64,000 nucleotides of DNA, from the NCBI RefSeq assembly GCF_029784155.1, contig NC_073692.1, positions 154,782,334 to 154,846,333 of the forward strand, read 5' to 3'. The position numbers and the translations under genes were made by a program. Shown in pieces: positions 24,389 to 34,640 of this stretch. Below the pieces are notes generated by a model. The model saw only the letters and a list, made by a program, of their open reading frames with translations. It did no database searches and had not been told where the DNA came from. Within the stretch, counting starts at the first letter, position 1. The number at the start of each line of letters is the position of its first letter. This stretch comes from Uranotaenia lowii. Taxonomy: Eukaryota; Arthropoda; Insecta; Diptera; Culicidae.

Positions 24389-24461
24389 TTCCCCGTGATG
24401 TAATTGACTAACGCGCCGTTGTACGGAAGCGGAAATTGCGGGTTCAAGTCCTGTCGGTGAG
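24389..24461 (+). tRNA. tRNA-Arg-like sequence (anticodon ACG) in a repeat
   Basis: 73 nt fold as a tRNA: acceptor TTCCCCG with CGGTGAG (one mismatch), anticodon stem CCGTT/AGCGG, loop GTACGGA giving anticodon ACG, variable arm AAATT, T stem GCGGG/CCTGT and loop TTCAAGT. The B box GGTTCAAGTCC fits the consensus. The body resembles eukaryotic tRNA-Arg. It lies in a degenerate repeat and shares flanks with two further copies at 60135-60207 and 62342-62414, so it is probably a repeat-borne pseudo-tRNA. Confidence 0.6.
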
Positions 24462-24584
24462 CAGTTGTATCTATTTTAAAAAAATTCATAATAGCTACGG
24501 CCTATGCTTTTTCCTTCTATGATATCTCGTGTTTCACTAAGACTTTCCATCGGCTTTGAAAATGTTGAAAGCTATTAATTTATT

Positions 24585-24720
24585 TGAATGCCGTTCGGCC
24601 TGAAAAATGCCCTATCTATTTTTCAACGTGTGATGGATGACCTTCTCTGTAACCACAATGAAAAACATCTATTCACCATCATTGCTCTATTTTCCTCTGC
24701 CAAGATATGGAAAATTTGAT
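24585..24720 (+). mobile_element. Ty3/gypsy reverse-transcriptase fragment
   Basis: A short frame reads MPFGLKNALSIFQRVMDDLL, the conserved RT block that precedes the catalytic YxDD of Ty3/gypsy elements, and then degenerates (HLFTII). Only about 45 codons remain; no other domain or LTR is adjacent. Confidence 0.7.
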
Positions 24721-24785
24721 GAAGTCACAACGAGTACTGGTGAATTTTTGTTCGAAAAAATTTTAAGTTAATGCTTAAAAAGAGG

Positions 24786-25035
24786 TTATAATTTAAAAAA
24801 AAAACTTGTCGTATGACCCAGTACCAAGCAAATATCCGGATCTAGAAGCACATTGCAGTGAGAAATGTCTGTTTTCTTAGTAGTTGATAACTCAAGTGAT
24901 GATTGCATGCGTTTAGGGGAAATGAATACGCGACGAGCTACTGTAATCCTCTTTGTTTTGGTTACCTCGATCGGGAAGCATTTCCTGATAAGCCCTGACA
25001 GTCTGATAAGAATCACCTTGACCTTATCTCAGATT
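24786..25035 (-). pseudogene. Open frame possibly from an odorant receptor C-terminus
   Basis: A 76-codon frame without ATG start downstream of OR-1 on the same strand. Its pattern ILIRLSGLIRKCFPIEV, then MQSSLEL and ISHCNVLL, loosely parallels the OR-2 C-terminus (IFFLTCMKRVVPVEV, then SYSYFAVLK). The match is weak, the spacing differs and no splice junction links it to OR-1. It could be the decayed end of OR-1 or a coincidence. Confidence 0.2.
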
Positions 25036-25320
25036 CCACAAGTCATCCGAATTCATGTGGAATGAGTTGGATTCTACTCGGTAACAAGAAGAAAACTTAA
25101 AAACAATGACTTCAGAAAATATAAGTATTGAAATCAGAATTTCAAAATAAATTCTTAACCATTTCAGTTGGTAGTTTCTAACCATGATTTGGAAAAAATA
25201 TGAGAGATCACATTCACAGTACAAACTGTAATAATTGGCGTTAAATAATAGTTTATCTTTATTTCAACTCATTTTTCTTACAATTTTTTTGAAAATTTCC
25301 TGAGGAATCAAAGGGAAAAT

Positions 25321-25561
25321 CTACCGTCCACACTTACCCCATAAAGCGGGGTAAGTGAAGACACCAGCAGCCCATAACAATCTACGTGATAACTTTTTTC
25401 GCTTTGCTTCTATCGAGCTCATCTCTTCAACGTTTGTAAACAACATGTTCTGCATCACATTGAACGTAATTTTATCAAAATTGATCCACAGTTGATTTTT
25501 TAATGATTTTTCAAAGTTGAACTATACGAAAAACCATCCACACTTACCCCGGTGTACCTTA
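25321..25561. mobile_element. MITE-like hairpin element with GGGGTAAGTG ends
   Basis: The left side has a tight hairpin (CACTTACCCC, short loop, GGGGTAAGTG) and the right side has CACACTTACCCCGGTGTACC, giving inverted CGGGGTAAGTG ends about 200 bp apart. It lies about 160 bp downstream of the last OR-1 exon I could identify. No coding content. Confidence 0.5.
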
Positions 25562-25719
25562 ATCTAAAAGCTTCTGTAAAATTTGTAAATATCGGTAAAA
25601 AATCAGATGATAAAGCCTCTTTTATAAAAGACATTTTTATCGATAATATAGCACCATTTAGGAGAAAACAATATTTTAAATAACATTTTTGAAAAAAAAT
25701 GCAGAAATGGAACACTTAC

Positions 25720-27057
25720 CGAATACAGGATATCATTCCCCACGGAGCAAAACAGTAAAATCTGAAAGATCATTGTAACCAGATAGGTGAAGGACGAGAA
25801 CATCGCCACCAAATCATCGCCTCCGGCTATCAGTCGCAGTCCGGTCATACAAATAATCACAACCGATGCAATTATTTGGGCAAAAATCGATGGGCTAAAG
25901 ATGTCCACCACCTCGTGGGAGAATCTGGGGAAAGAATTGGAAAATTCGTTGCATCCCTTTAATGGCTATAGTCGCACATGCCTCCGTTACCTTAAAATAT
26001 CTTTGTGGAATAGAACCAGTTCAACCAAATGTCCATACTGAGCTCCATGAAGTTTGATCAAATTTTCGATATTGTGCTCAAATCCTTGAAGAGCATTGCA
26101 ACTTTTGCAGCTGTAATTCACGTACGGCTTCCACGTATTGAAGCTCTTTTCATATCGTTTTGTATCATCAACACCAAGCTTTAAAGAAAATATGTAGGTA
26201 ATGATGAAAACAACTGCAATTTTTTTTTGAAGAATTGTCGCGTACCTTTGACAAAAGTATTCCCAGCCGAGAAATTTGCCCATACACATGGGAGAGTAGA
26301 CCGGTAATTAAGGTATCCGTTCCAACGTTGTAGCTTGCGCTCATAAGGATACCAAAAACCTGATAAACCCACACACCGGCATAAACCAGAACCGATTCAC
26401 CATAATCGAACGGAAACCAAGCCGGCAAAGGAAGGCTCATGTCCCCCTTGATGAACGGTGAAACTGCCCAGTAGCAAATAGTGCTGTAAGCCGGAACCAG
26501 AAACAGCAATCCCAAAATCCACGTTTGGATCATTGCCGTACGTACAACTCTGAAAGGAAGTTTAAATAAGTAATGAGCCATCATCTTATTTTAACCCCTG
26601 TACTTTATCTCATGTTCCCCTCTGGGATCGTACATCGTGCATCGAATCTTGAAGACACAAGCTTGGATTCGCTTGAACTTAAAGTTAAAAATTTCCAGCT
26701 TGAAAATCAGAGTAACTTGTGTCATGAATAAAAACATAGCTTCCGCAACACCCTGCAAAAATATGCAAATAATCAGTCCAACTAACTTGCTTCACGGTCC
26801 AAAAACCCCACACTTAAATCAGCCACTTTTAAAAAGTACAGCGCCTGGGACAGGGTAAAAATATACATGAACACAATGCGAAACCACCAGCCGTAGATGC
26901 GGTATGCGAGCAACTGCATCCGGGTACCGTTTTCCGGTGGCCAAAGGCCCACAAATCTTAGCAGCGAAAGTTGCAAACCGAAAGCGTCCAACCGATTGTA
27001 TGGATTCCATTCTTTTCCTAGGAAAGTCCAACCGGAAGATTCCGTGTCCTTTTCCAT
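25720..27057 (-). CDS. Odorant receptor OR-1 (exons 1-5; 3' end not found)
   Basis: Insect odorant receptor (7tm_6 family): a multi-pass ligand-gated subunit that works with Orco in the dendrites of olfactory neurons. Exons on the - strand: 27057-26812, 26752-26604, 26549-26246, 26178-25991, 25924-25720. All introns start with GT and end with AG; the first donor (GTGGGG) is weak. Protein landmarks: WNPYNRLDAFGLQLSLLR in exon 1, LLFLVPAYSTI and LPLPAWFPFDYG in exon 3, YGQISRLGILLSK at the end of exon 3, HGAQYGHLVELVLFHKDILR in exon 4 and VGNDILYS at the end of exon 5. A TATATAAA box (27101-27108) lies about 45 bp upstream of the ATG. OR-2 has three more exons encoding about 70 residues, including the last membrane segment; I found no convincing counterparts here, so OR-1 may be truncated. 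Confidence 0.85.
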
Positions 27058-27100
27058 TGTTTTGTTACTTTTTTACTGTTTTCCAACAAAGGGAATGGTG

Positions 27101-27108
27101 TTTATATA
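27101..27108 (-). promoter_or_regulatory. TATA box of OR-1
   Basis: TATATAAA on the - strand, with its downstream edge 43 bp from the ATG. The paralogue OR-2 has TATAAAA at a matching distance, suggesting the core promoter was copied together with the gene. Confidence 0.5.
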
Positions 27109-27489
27109 GCCTGAAGGATTTGAAATTCCATTCTCCTCAGTTATTGGAAGCATCAATTAAACGAAAATTATAATTATACAGTCCATAATATCACCGGTAA
27201 TGACGAAACTATTGTTTACTCCCCGAATATGACGAGTTTTGATTAATACCCCACAATCATCCCCATCATCATGGTAGATTACATTTGTTTATTTTCTAGG
27301 AAAACACATCTATAATTATCAAATTACAATTCGGCACCTACTCCATTCACTTTCTTTAAATCGTTTTAAAAATGTAATGTTTAAACAATATGTTCCAAAA
27401 ATTAAATGTTTTTGGGTTTTTTATTCGTAATTAATTCGTAATATTCAATAAGTTCATGCATTTCTTTGTGATTTGGAGCTTATTGTATT
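27109..27489. other. Upstream region of OR-1
   Basis: About 380 bp between the OR-1 TATA box and the mariner copy. AT-rich; I recognise no further motif. It presumably holds the proximal OR-1 regulatory DNA. Confidence 0.3.
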
Positions 27490-28796
27490 TACAGGGTCCG
27501 GCAATTGAAGTGCTGCATTGGAACTCACAAATAATTTGATCAAAACAAAAACTTTTTCTTTCAAATTTAATGCGATTTACATCAAAACAGATCATATTTT
27601 CAAAATCCATTGGCGCATTTCGATTTTTTGTCCTTGAGCTTAACCGCTCGCTGCAGAAGCTCAAGGCACATATTCTAAAAAGCCCGCAGGCGGATATTGT
27701 GGTATTTTATCCCAGGATTCGACTACATGGCGTTTCAGAACTTCCAACCCGTCATGTTTTGTAGAATAGACTTCGAGCTTCTGTATACCCTAGACAGCCA
27801 AGTCCATAGGGTTCAGGGCCGGCGAACACCTCGACCACTCCGTACTCGAAATTAACCATGGAAAAAAAAATTTGCACATAAAAATTGGGACCTCTTTCCT
27901 TCGTAAGCCAATGCGAAGTTCTGCTGAAAAACCACCAATCAAAACCAAAATTAGGACGTTTCCACAGTTCGAGGACATGCCGTAGAACTATTTTTAAATT
28001 GATTGATCTACACCTCTTCAGGGTGAGCGGTTGATCTTCACCAGGAAAGTACGGGCGATTCCGACCCAGACCTTTAATAAGACAGACTTCTGTCGTCTTG
28101 TAGCCTTTAATACGTTTGCATAGGTTCGTGATCTTTCTGGCAACCAAAATCTGTAGTTCTGTTTTTTCACGAACCGCTGTACGGCGACGAATTCATCGGC
28201 AGAAAACAAGATAATCTCCAAAATGCTCATGCGCGGCCCGCGTAAGCTGCGCCTTCGCCCTTCCTACCCGTTCTTGCTTCTGTTCAAACGAGAGGTCTTG
28301 AAATCTTAGGATCTGGTAAGGCTGGGCCTAAAGATTATCTTCCAAGATCCGATGGCGATTTTGATCCGGTGTATTAAAATCTATCGCCAATTTAGTGTTA
28401 CTACGCCAAAAATTCTCTCAGGGTGCATCTTGATGATATTCTCCATGGAAGGTGTCGCCACTGTAGCTTGACGATCCCCACCATACTACACTTGGGTACT
28501 TCTGATCTCCAGGTATCTTCCAAGTGCGATCCAAAGTTGAAAAAAATACATACACTCATTGGACAACTCACGAAATATGTCTTTCTACCGTTTCACATCC
28601 TCAAACTAGGCAATCAAAGCACTACGTTAAGGTTCGAGGACTATTTTTACAAAAAAAAACACTTGATTACAAAATTAACAAAAACATACTCTGACATAAT
28701 GTTTACAAGGTGACAAGGTGTCATCTAACTCGGTTTTTTATACTTCGTAATAATCACTCCTAAAGTTTTGTAGCAGTTCAATTGTCGGACCCTGTA
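27490..28796 (-). mobile_element. Full-length but dead mariner-like element
   Basis: 1307 bp from TA to TA, the usual mariner size. The inverted ends are ACAGGGTCCGGCAATTGAA and TTCAATTGTCGGACCCTGT. The transposase is on the - strand and broken by stops and frameshifts. Recognisable pieces are ILFSADEFVAVQRFVKKQN (the region around the second catalytic Asp) and a C-terminal SPALNPMDLAVWG-like block. An internally deleted relative lies at 11754-12438. It sits 433 bp upstream of the OR-1 ATG. Confidence 0.85.
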
Positions 28797-29003
28797 TTGT
28801 GTTCAGGTTTTACTATTCTGGAATGCAAGCAGTTTGCTTTTCAAAAGTCGAATCCATTCATCCGTCCAAGCCATAGTAGATCTTTCAGCGCTAAAAATAC
28901 CTTTTAAAACCTTCGACCCTTAAAGGCCAAGCTTAGAGTAAGATCACACAGTTTTCTTACCAATCTTTTGCTGATTGTACTACAGGGTGACAATAAAGTT
29001 CCC

Positions 29004-29586
29004 GTCCTTTTTTTTCTTTTTTATAGGAATTTAACCCATTAAGGTCATTCTTTCTCGATTTATGCGGAGTTTAAGCCATTGGGGTCATTTTTCTGGGTTG
29101 GTTTTCATATCTTGTGGTATAAATCTGCTCTGCGAAGGAAGTCCAAGATGTTGGTCTCCTCCTACGGGCAGTTTGAGAGCATTTCCCGCATGCTCGGCGG
29201 TAAGCAGCAAATCTGTCGTAGATGATGATATTGTGGGCATATTGTAAGGATGTGTTTGATTGTTATAGCTGTGTCGCAGCATGGACAGGTGGGGAGGTCA
29301 GTTTTAGCCATGAGATGCTCATGAGTGAGGCGAGTGTGCCCAATGCGGAGACGGGCGAGGGCCCTTCTTTCGGTCGGATTGGGTCTATCGGTCCATTTGT
29401 TTGTAGAGTTTTTTATTTCCCTTAGTTTTGGTTGATGATTCGATTCCCATTCTATGTCCCATGACTCCTGGAGGGCGTTTTTGATATAGAGTGAGACGTC
29501 TTGTTGGGGGATGGCTAACTGTGGAGGGTCCAATAGTGTAGCTGCTGCAGCGAGTTTGTCCGCTGCTTTATTGCCGGTCCTTTTTT
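29004..29586 (-). mobile_element. 5'-truncated LINE (RNase H end and Cys-rich tail)
   Basis: The - strand reads NKAADKLAAAATLL (the end of an RNase H domain) from about 29575. A frame at 29533-29162 follows with RRALARLRIGHTRLTHEHLM and PTCPCCDTAITIKHILTICP, the terminal zinc-knuckle region of I/R1-type LINEs. An A-rich tail (29008-29032 on the - strand) follows a short 3' UTR with two copies of an AATGGCTTAAACTCC-like motif. GTCCTTTTTT occurs at both ends (29004 and 29577) and is a likely target duplication. Confidence 0.75.
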
Positions 29587-29892
29587 ATGAATACTTCAAC
29601 AACCTAGAACTTTTTCATAAACACTGGAATCTTGGCTATCAGGTTGAACCAAAAAAGTACAAGAATAGCTCAAAGTATCTTCTGTAGACTGCCATACAAT
29701 ATTTCAGTACGTGGTAGGACTAAATGGGGTAATTATAAACAACAAGCTGACCCGGTAAACTTCGTTTTACCTTTAAATAAATAAATCATATTAAATATTT
29801 CATTTCGTCTACACGCCCTTAACTGCATCATGCTCGTGAATCGTTTTTGTTAAAATCGAAAAAAAAATTGTACAGGTTATGTCCCATTTAAT
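29587..29892. other. Spacer with a fragment of a dispersed motif
   Basis: Contains AGCTGACCCGGTAAACTTCG near 29748, followed by an A/T-rich run. It appears to belong to the left end of the 184-bp repeat cluster. No gene. Confidence 0.3.
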
Positions 29893-31612
29893 GTTGATTT
29901 TGTATGGGAACCCCCCTTTCATAAAAAGTGAGATTCTTGAAATTATTATACATACCATCTCTGACCCAAAAAACCCTCGGACACCAAATTTCACTTTATT
30001 CCGACCGATCATTCATACGTGATGTTGTTACAAAGAAAACGCCTCCATTTTTATACTGTTGCGTTCAAAAAAGAATGAAATCGCGTGAAGCTGCGCACCC
30101 ACTTCCAACTTTGACAAGCAGCCATTTCTCTCCCGGTTGATATTTTTTCATAAAAATTTCACATAATCTAGTTCAACTATCCAACTAACACTCTACAAAA
30201 TTTGAAGTCTTTACAATGACGGAAAACAAAGATACAGCAATTCCCGTAAAAAAGGGAAATTTGGAGTTGCTTCACTAAATTTGCTTTGACAATTTTCATT
30301 GAAAAATCTTGAAATTTGGTCCATAGATGAAGAAATGTTTGATCTAATACCAGGCCAAGTTTCGTCAAAATCGATGAACGTGATCAAAAATGATGCTGGG
30401 TTAAAAATGAGGTTCATTATCGCCCAGCAGACGATTTCATTCTTTTTTGGACGGAAGTTTGTATAGAAAACATAGTAATCTATGTATTCTTGGTATTTGC
30501 TTTCACAAAACCAAAATTTATCACAAAGAATGTTGTAAATTGATAGGAACTTCATTCTTACTTTGTTTAGAAAAAGAAATTGTTCCAACAGAGCTGGAAA
30601 TGAAACACAAGAGTGAATAGAATATTCGCTTTAATTGTGGATAAAATTTGTTTATCTGTATCATTAGGAGGTCATTTCTGAAACTCTGTTCTTCTTATTT
30701 TGAAATCGATTGAAACATTTTCTCTTCCAAAACAAAGTACGAATGAAGTTTTTAGCAATTCATAACATTCTTTGTGATAAATTTTGGTTTTGTGAAAGAA
30801 AATACCAAAAATACATGGATTACTATGTTTTTCATACAAACATCCGTCCAAAAAAGAATGAAATCGTCTGCTGGGCGATAATGAACCTCATTTTTAACCC
30901 AGCACTATTTTTGATCACGATCACGAAACTTGGCCTGGTATTAGATCAAACATTTCTTCATCTTTGGACCAAATTTCAAGATTTTTCAATGAAAATTGTC
31001 AAAGATACAGCAAATTTAGTGAAGCAACTCCAAATTTCCCTTTTTTACGGGAATTGCTGTATCTTTGTTTTCCGTCATTGTAAAGACTTCAAATTTTGTA
31101 GAGTATTAGTTGGATAGTTGAACTAGATTGTGTGAAATTTTCATGAAAAAATATCAACCGAGAGAGAAATGGCAGCTTGTCAAAGTTTGAAGTGGGTGCG
31201 CAGCTTCACGCGATTTCATTCTTTTTTGAACGCAACTGTATATAAGATGTGCTGAAGAAGAGATAATTTTGTATGGGGACCCCCCTTTCATAAAAAGTGA
31301 GATTCTTGAACTATTATACAAACCATCTCTGACCCAAAAAAACCCTCGGATACCAAATTTCACTTCATTCCGACCGACCATTCATACGTGATGTTGTTAC
31401 AAAGAAAATGCCTCCATTTTTATATAAAAGATGTGCTGAAGAAGAGATAATTTTGCATGGGAACCCCCTTTCATAAAAAGTGAGATTCTTGAAACTATTA
31501 TACAAACCATCTCTGACCCAAAAAACCCTCTGATACCAAATTTCACTTCATTCCGACCGACCATTCATACGTGATGTTGTTACAAAGAAAATGCCTCCAT
31601 TTTTATATATAA
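29893..31612 (+). repeat. Three tandem units of about 184 bp, first one split
   Basis: A unit containing CCCCCCTTTCATAAAAAGTG, CCATCTCTGACCCAAAAA and CGTGATGTTGTTACAAAG occurs at 29893-30055 (continued at 31239-31262), 31263-31446 and 31447-31612. Identity between units is high, with only scattered substitutions. The first unit is interrupted by the palindrome at 30056-31238. The frames inside are chance frames. Confidence 0.85.
30056..31238. mobile_element. Palindromic foldback/MITE element, copy B
   Basis: 1183 bp almost entirely made of two inverted arms meeting near 30645. The ends are CTGTTGCGTTCAAAAAAGAA and its complement (one mismatch). The insertion lies within a tandem unit, so its exact edges and a TA target duplication (30054-30055 and 31239-31240) can be read by comparing units 2 and 3. 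The mirrored frames at 30211-30588 (-) and 30710-31117 (+) are the two arms read in opposite directions and are not convincing genes. Confidence 0.85.
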
Positions 31613-31639
31613 GATTAAAAGTTAACTGGAGTTCACTGC

Positions 31640-34600
31640 TGTCAAGTCTAGACTCCCGGATCAGTTTATCTAAGACAGTTCCTGGGACGGTTTGGAACTT
31701 CTTTGGGCCCGCATTGACCTCGGTGATCGGAAATTGTACTTGTGCGTAGTGTATGTGATCGTTCTAGTGACCTGTTTGCAGCTGAGTCTTTCTCGCGGTA
31801 CCTGTCCAAAGGCAGCTCAATCTGTACCCCGAAGATGACATACCTGCCAGGCCAATGGCGTCATTTTGTTCCCGGATCCTAAGCGCTCCTATTTCTCGGC
31901 TCCTCCCAACATCTTTCTGGACTCTGGAGCAACGCGACTCTTAGCCAGATCAACAGCTTTGAAAACGAAAATGACCGTATGCTAGACCTCTATTTCATAA
32001 ACGAAGGCTTCAGGGATCCGACTATTGATTTAGCTCCTGCTCCTTTTGTTAAAGTTGTTTCTCATCATCCAGCTTCAGTGGTCTCACACGATGTCACTAG
32101 AATTAACGCCTCCATAGAGGAAACCGCTATCTTCTACCAGGGCTTAAAAAAGTTCGACTACGAAGCTATGTCCCTCGTCCTGGCTTCTAACAAATGGGAG
32201 AACGAGCTCGATATATCTAATCCCGATGCAGCCGCTGCGACTTTTTCAAACATACTGAATCGTAGGCCATGTTCCGAAACGTAGCTTAAATACCCTCCAA
32301 CCCATGATCTCCCTGGGTCACTAATCAACTGTGACAACTGAAGACGGCTAAAACCCGTGCTTTTCGAAACTTCAGCAAGCACAAGTCCTTCTGCACAAAA
32401 GAAGAATTCCGCAAGCTGAACACGGCGTACAAAAAAAGCTGTAGGCGTTGCTACAGGTCCAGATGGGATACCAGCTAACTTCTTGAACCGTTTCATGCAA
32501 CATTTGCTGACTCCCATCAGATATATTTTTCAAGCTTCGCTGGACTTTGCAATCTTTTCCTCGTTCAGGAAAGAAGCTTACATGTTCCCTGTTCACAAAA
32601 AAGGAGATAAGAAAGATGTGAACAACTATCGCGGAATACCAGCTCCGTGTTCGATAGCCAAACTGTTCGAATTGGTTGCTCTGGATCCGATTGTCTCGTC
32701 CTCAAAGCAATGCTTTTCCAACGATCAGCACGGATCCACGACAACAAATTTGCTGACTTTTACATCGTTCGTGCAAGATAGCTTCACCATGAAGTCCCAT
32801 CTATACTGATCTGTCTGCTGCTTTCGATAAAGAAAATTACAATTTTGCTATCGCTAAACTCGAACGCTAGAATTCTGTGGATCCCTATTAGACTGGTTTC
32901 GAAGCTATTTAACGGGACGATAGTTATCAGTGCAAACTGGAAATAACTTCTCAAGACAATTTACGGCTTTTTCAAGTGTACCCAGGGAAGCCTCTTGGGA
33001 CCGATAATTTTTGTCATCTATTTTAACGATGTACTCACTTGTGTATGCCGACGACCTCAAACTTTTCCACACCATCAATTGGCCATTGGAAAAGACAATA
33101 TCAATCTCTTGCAAAGGCAGTTCAACGCCTTCGCTCACTGGTGTGACACCAACTGCTTGCTTCTGAACCACAGCAAATGTGCGATTATTTCATTTTCTCG
33201 CAAGCGGAACCCTTTTCACGCAAATTACACTCTCGGGAACGAAACCATCGCCCGGGTGGACCACATCCACGATCCAGTGTTTATGACTCATACGAATTAC
33301 ATATGTAATTGATAAAGCATCTAGAAGTCTTGGCTTCGTATTTCGCGTGACGAAGGGATTTGAAGATGTGTACTGTCTGAAAAGCCTGTATTGCAGCATC
33401 GTTTGCTCAACTCTCGAATATACATCTACAGTTTGGTACCCATTTTACCAGAACGGAGCTGATCGAATAGAGGCTATCCAGCGGCGCTTTATACGGTATG
33501 CCCTGCGACACTTGAACTGGTTAGATCCGTTTCGTTTACCCAGTTACGAAAACCGTTGCCGCCATATTGATTTAAAGGGCGAAGATGAAATTATTGCGAC
33601 ACATTCAACAGGGTATAACTTTTTTACCATAGGGTAAAAATCAACCCAATTTTGCACACTTTCTCATTGATGTGTATTGTTTACATGCTGTCAAACTCGA
33701 AGTCGTATTTTTCGATTCAACGAAAATGGAGGTTAACCAACGCAAGTCGAAGAAAACAAATTCTTTCCAAACACCTGGAATTTTCTGACCTGTCGCACCG
33801 GCAGTTGGGAAAAATATTGAACATTCACCATTCAACCGTCTCCAGAGTGTTGAAGCGGTTTCAGGAGCAGTTGACGTTTAACCACGGCAAAAGAGCTGAA
33901 AGAAAACTGAGACCAGAGAACAATAACACGGAAAGAAAGGTGAGTGGATGATTAAAGCAAATCCCAACGTCTCAAGCCGTGATTTGTCTAAAAAGATCGG
34001 CATGTCGCAGAGCTGCGTCCAGAATACCAAGAAGAGAGCTGGACTACATACATACAAGGTAGAGAACTTCCCAAATCACGATGAGTGGCAACATTCGTCG
34101 GCTAAAACTCGGAAGCTCTACGAGAAGATGCTGACAAAATATGGCTGCTGTGTGATGGACGACGAAACGTATATAAAAGCCGATTTTAAGCAAATTCCGG
34201 GGTTGGAATTTTTCACCGGCAAGATCAAGTTCGATGTGGACGATAAATTTAAGAAGAAAAAAAATGTCGAAGTTTACCTCCAAATATCTCGTTTGGCAGG
34301 CCATTTGTCTTGCGGACTGAGGAGTGAGCCTTTCGTGACAAAGGGTACAGTAAATGGCGAGATCTACAAATCTGAGTGCTCTGAGAAGCGCATTTTTCCG
34401 TTCTTGCAAACACGCTTCAAAATCGTCGAAATGTCGCTCGTGCTTTAGTCGTAGCGAATCTCTTTGCAACGAGGATTGACTCTCGCATGCTACTGGAGCC
34501 AAAAACTACAGCTCTATGTTCCCATCCGGCTTAATTAATAACGAAGCCAACAGCGCTCTAATTGGAATTTTAAGAACTTTCAACCGCTTCACCTAGTACT

Positions 34601-34640
34601 TTGACTTCGACGTTTGAAGGGCTACTTTCCGAAAAAAAAA
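31640..34640 (+). mobile_element. Dead Jockey-like LINE split by a mariner
   Basis: The endonuclease region begins near 31690 (WDGLELLWARIDLGDRKLYL), the linker runs through 31979-32284, and RT blocks follow: VHKKGDKKDVNNYRGIPAP (32590), GPIIFVIYFNDVLT (32997) and CLKSLYCSIVCSTLEYTSTV (33367). The C-terminal part resumes after the mariner (about 34425) as RRNVARALVVANLFATRID. Many stops and frameshifts are present, so it is inactive. The order APE, RT, Cys-poor C-terminus fits the Jockey clade. A smaller relative lies at 19790-20190 on the other strand. Confidence 0.8.
33605..34420 (+). mobile_element. Mariner/Tc1-type transposase remnant within the LINE
   Basis: Two frames (33652-33951 and 33948-34448) give an N-terminal helix-turn-helix (LSHRQLGKILNIHHSTVSRV), a second HTH (SRDLSKKIGMSQSCVQ), the first catalytic Asp in VMDDETYIKADF, and GTVNGEIYKSECSEKRIFPF before the second catalytic residue. 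The frame breaks at about 33950 and the C-terminal third is missing where Jockey sequence returns. The signature resembles the DD37-type ITm elements described in mosquitoes. Edges are approximate; the terminal repeats were not resolved. Confidence 0.7.

Larger units (their letters stand above)
23430..24530 (+). mobile_element. tRNA-bearing palindrome family, old interrupted copy
   Basis: Segments match the unit within the palindrome at 60031-62574 in the same order: ACCCGAAGCAATCGACCATG (23451), CGGCTAAAATCCCGAGTCGA (23469), AGAGATCAAACG to CGAGATATACATGG (about 23758-23800), then the tRNA-Arg-like sequence and its 3' flank (24389-24530). A hairpin with about 58-bp arms and a short loop is centred near 23500. 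The copy is interrupted by a hAT-like MITE (23578-23737) and by family X (about 23850-24340). Confidence 0.65.

Noticed and set aside
30211..31117. Two similar frames of 125 and 135 codons on opposite strands
   Set aside because: They are the mirrored arms of the palindrome, not a conserved protein pair; no domain is recognisable.
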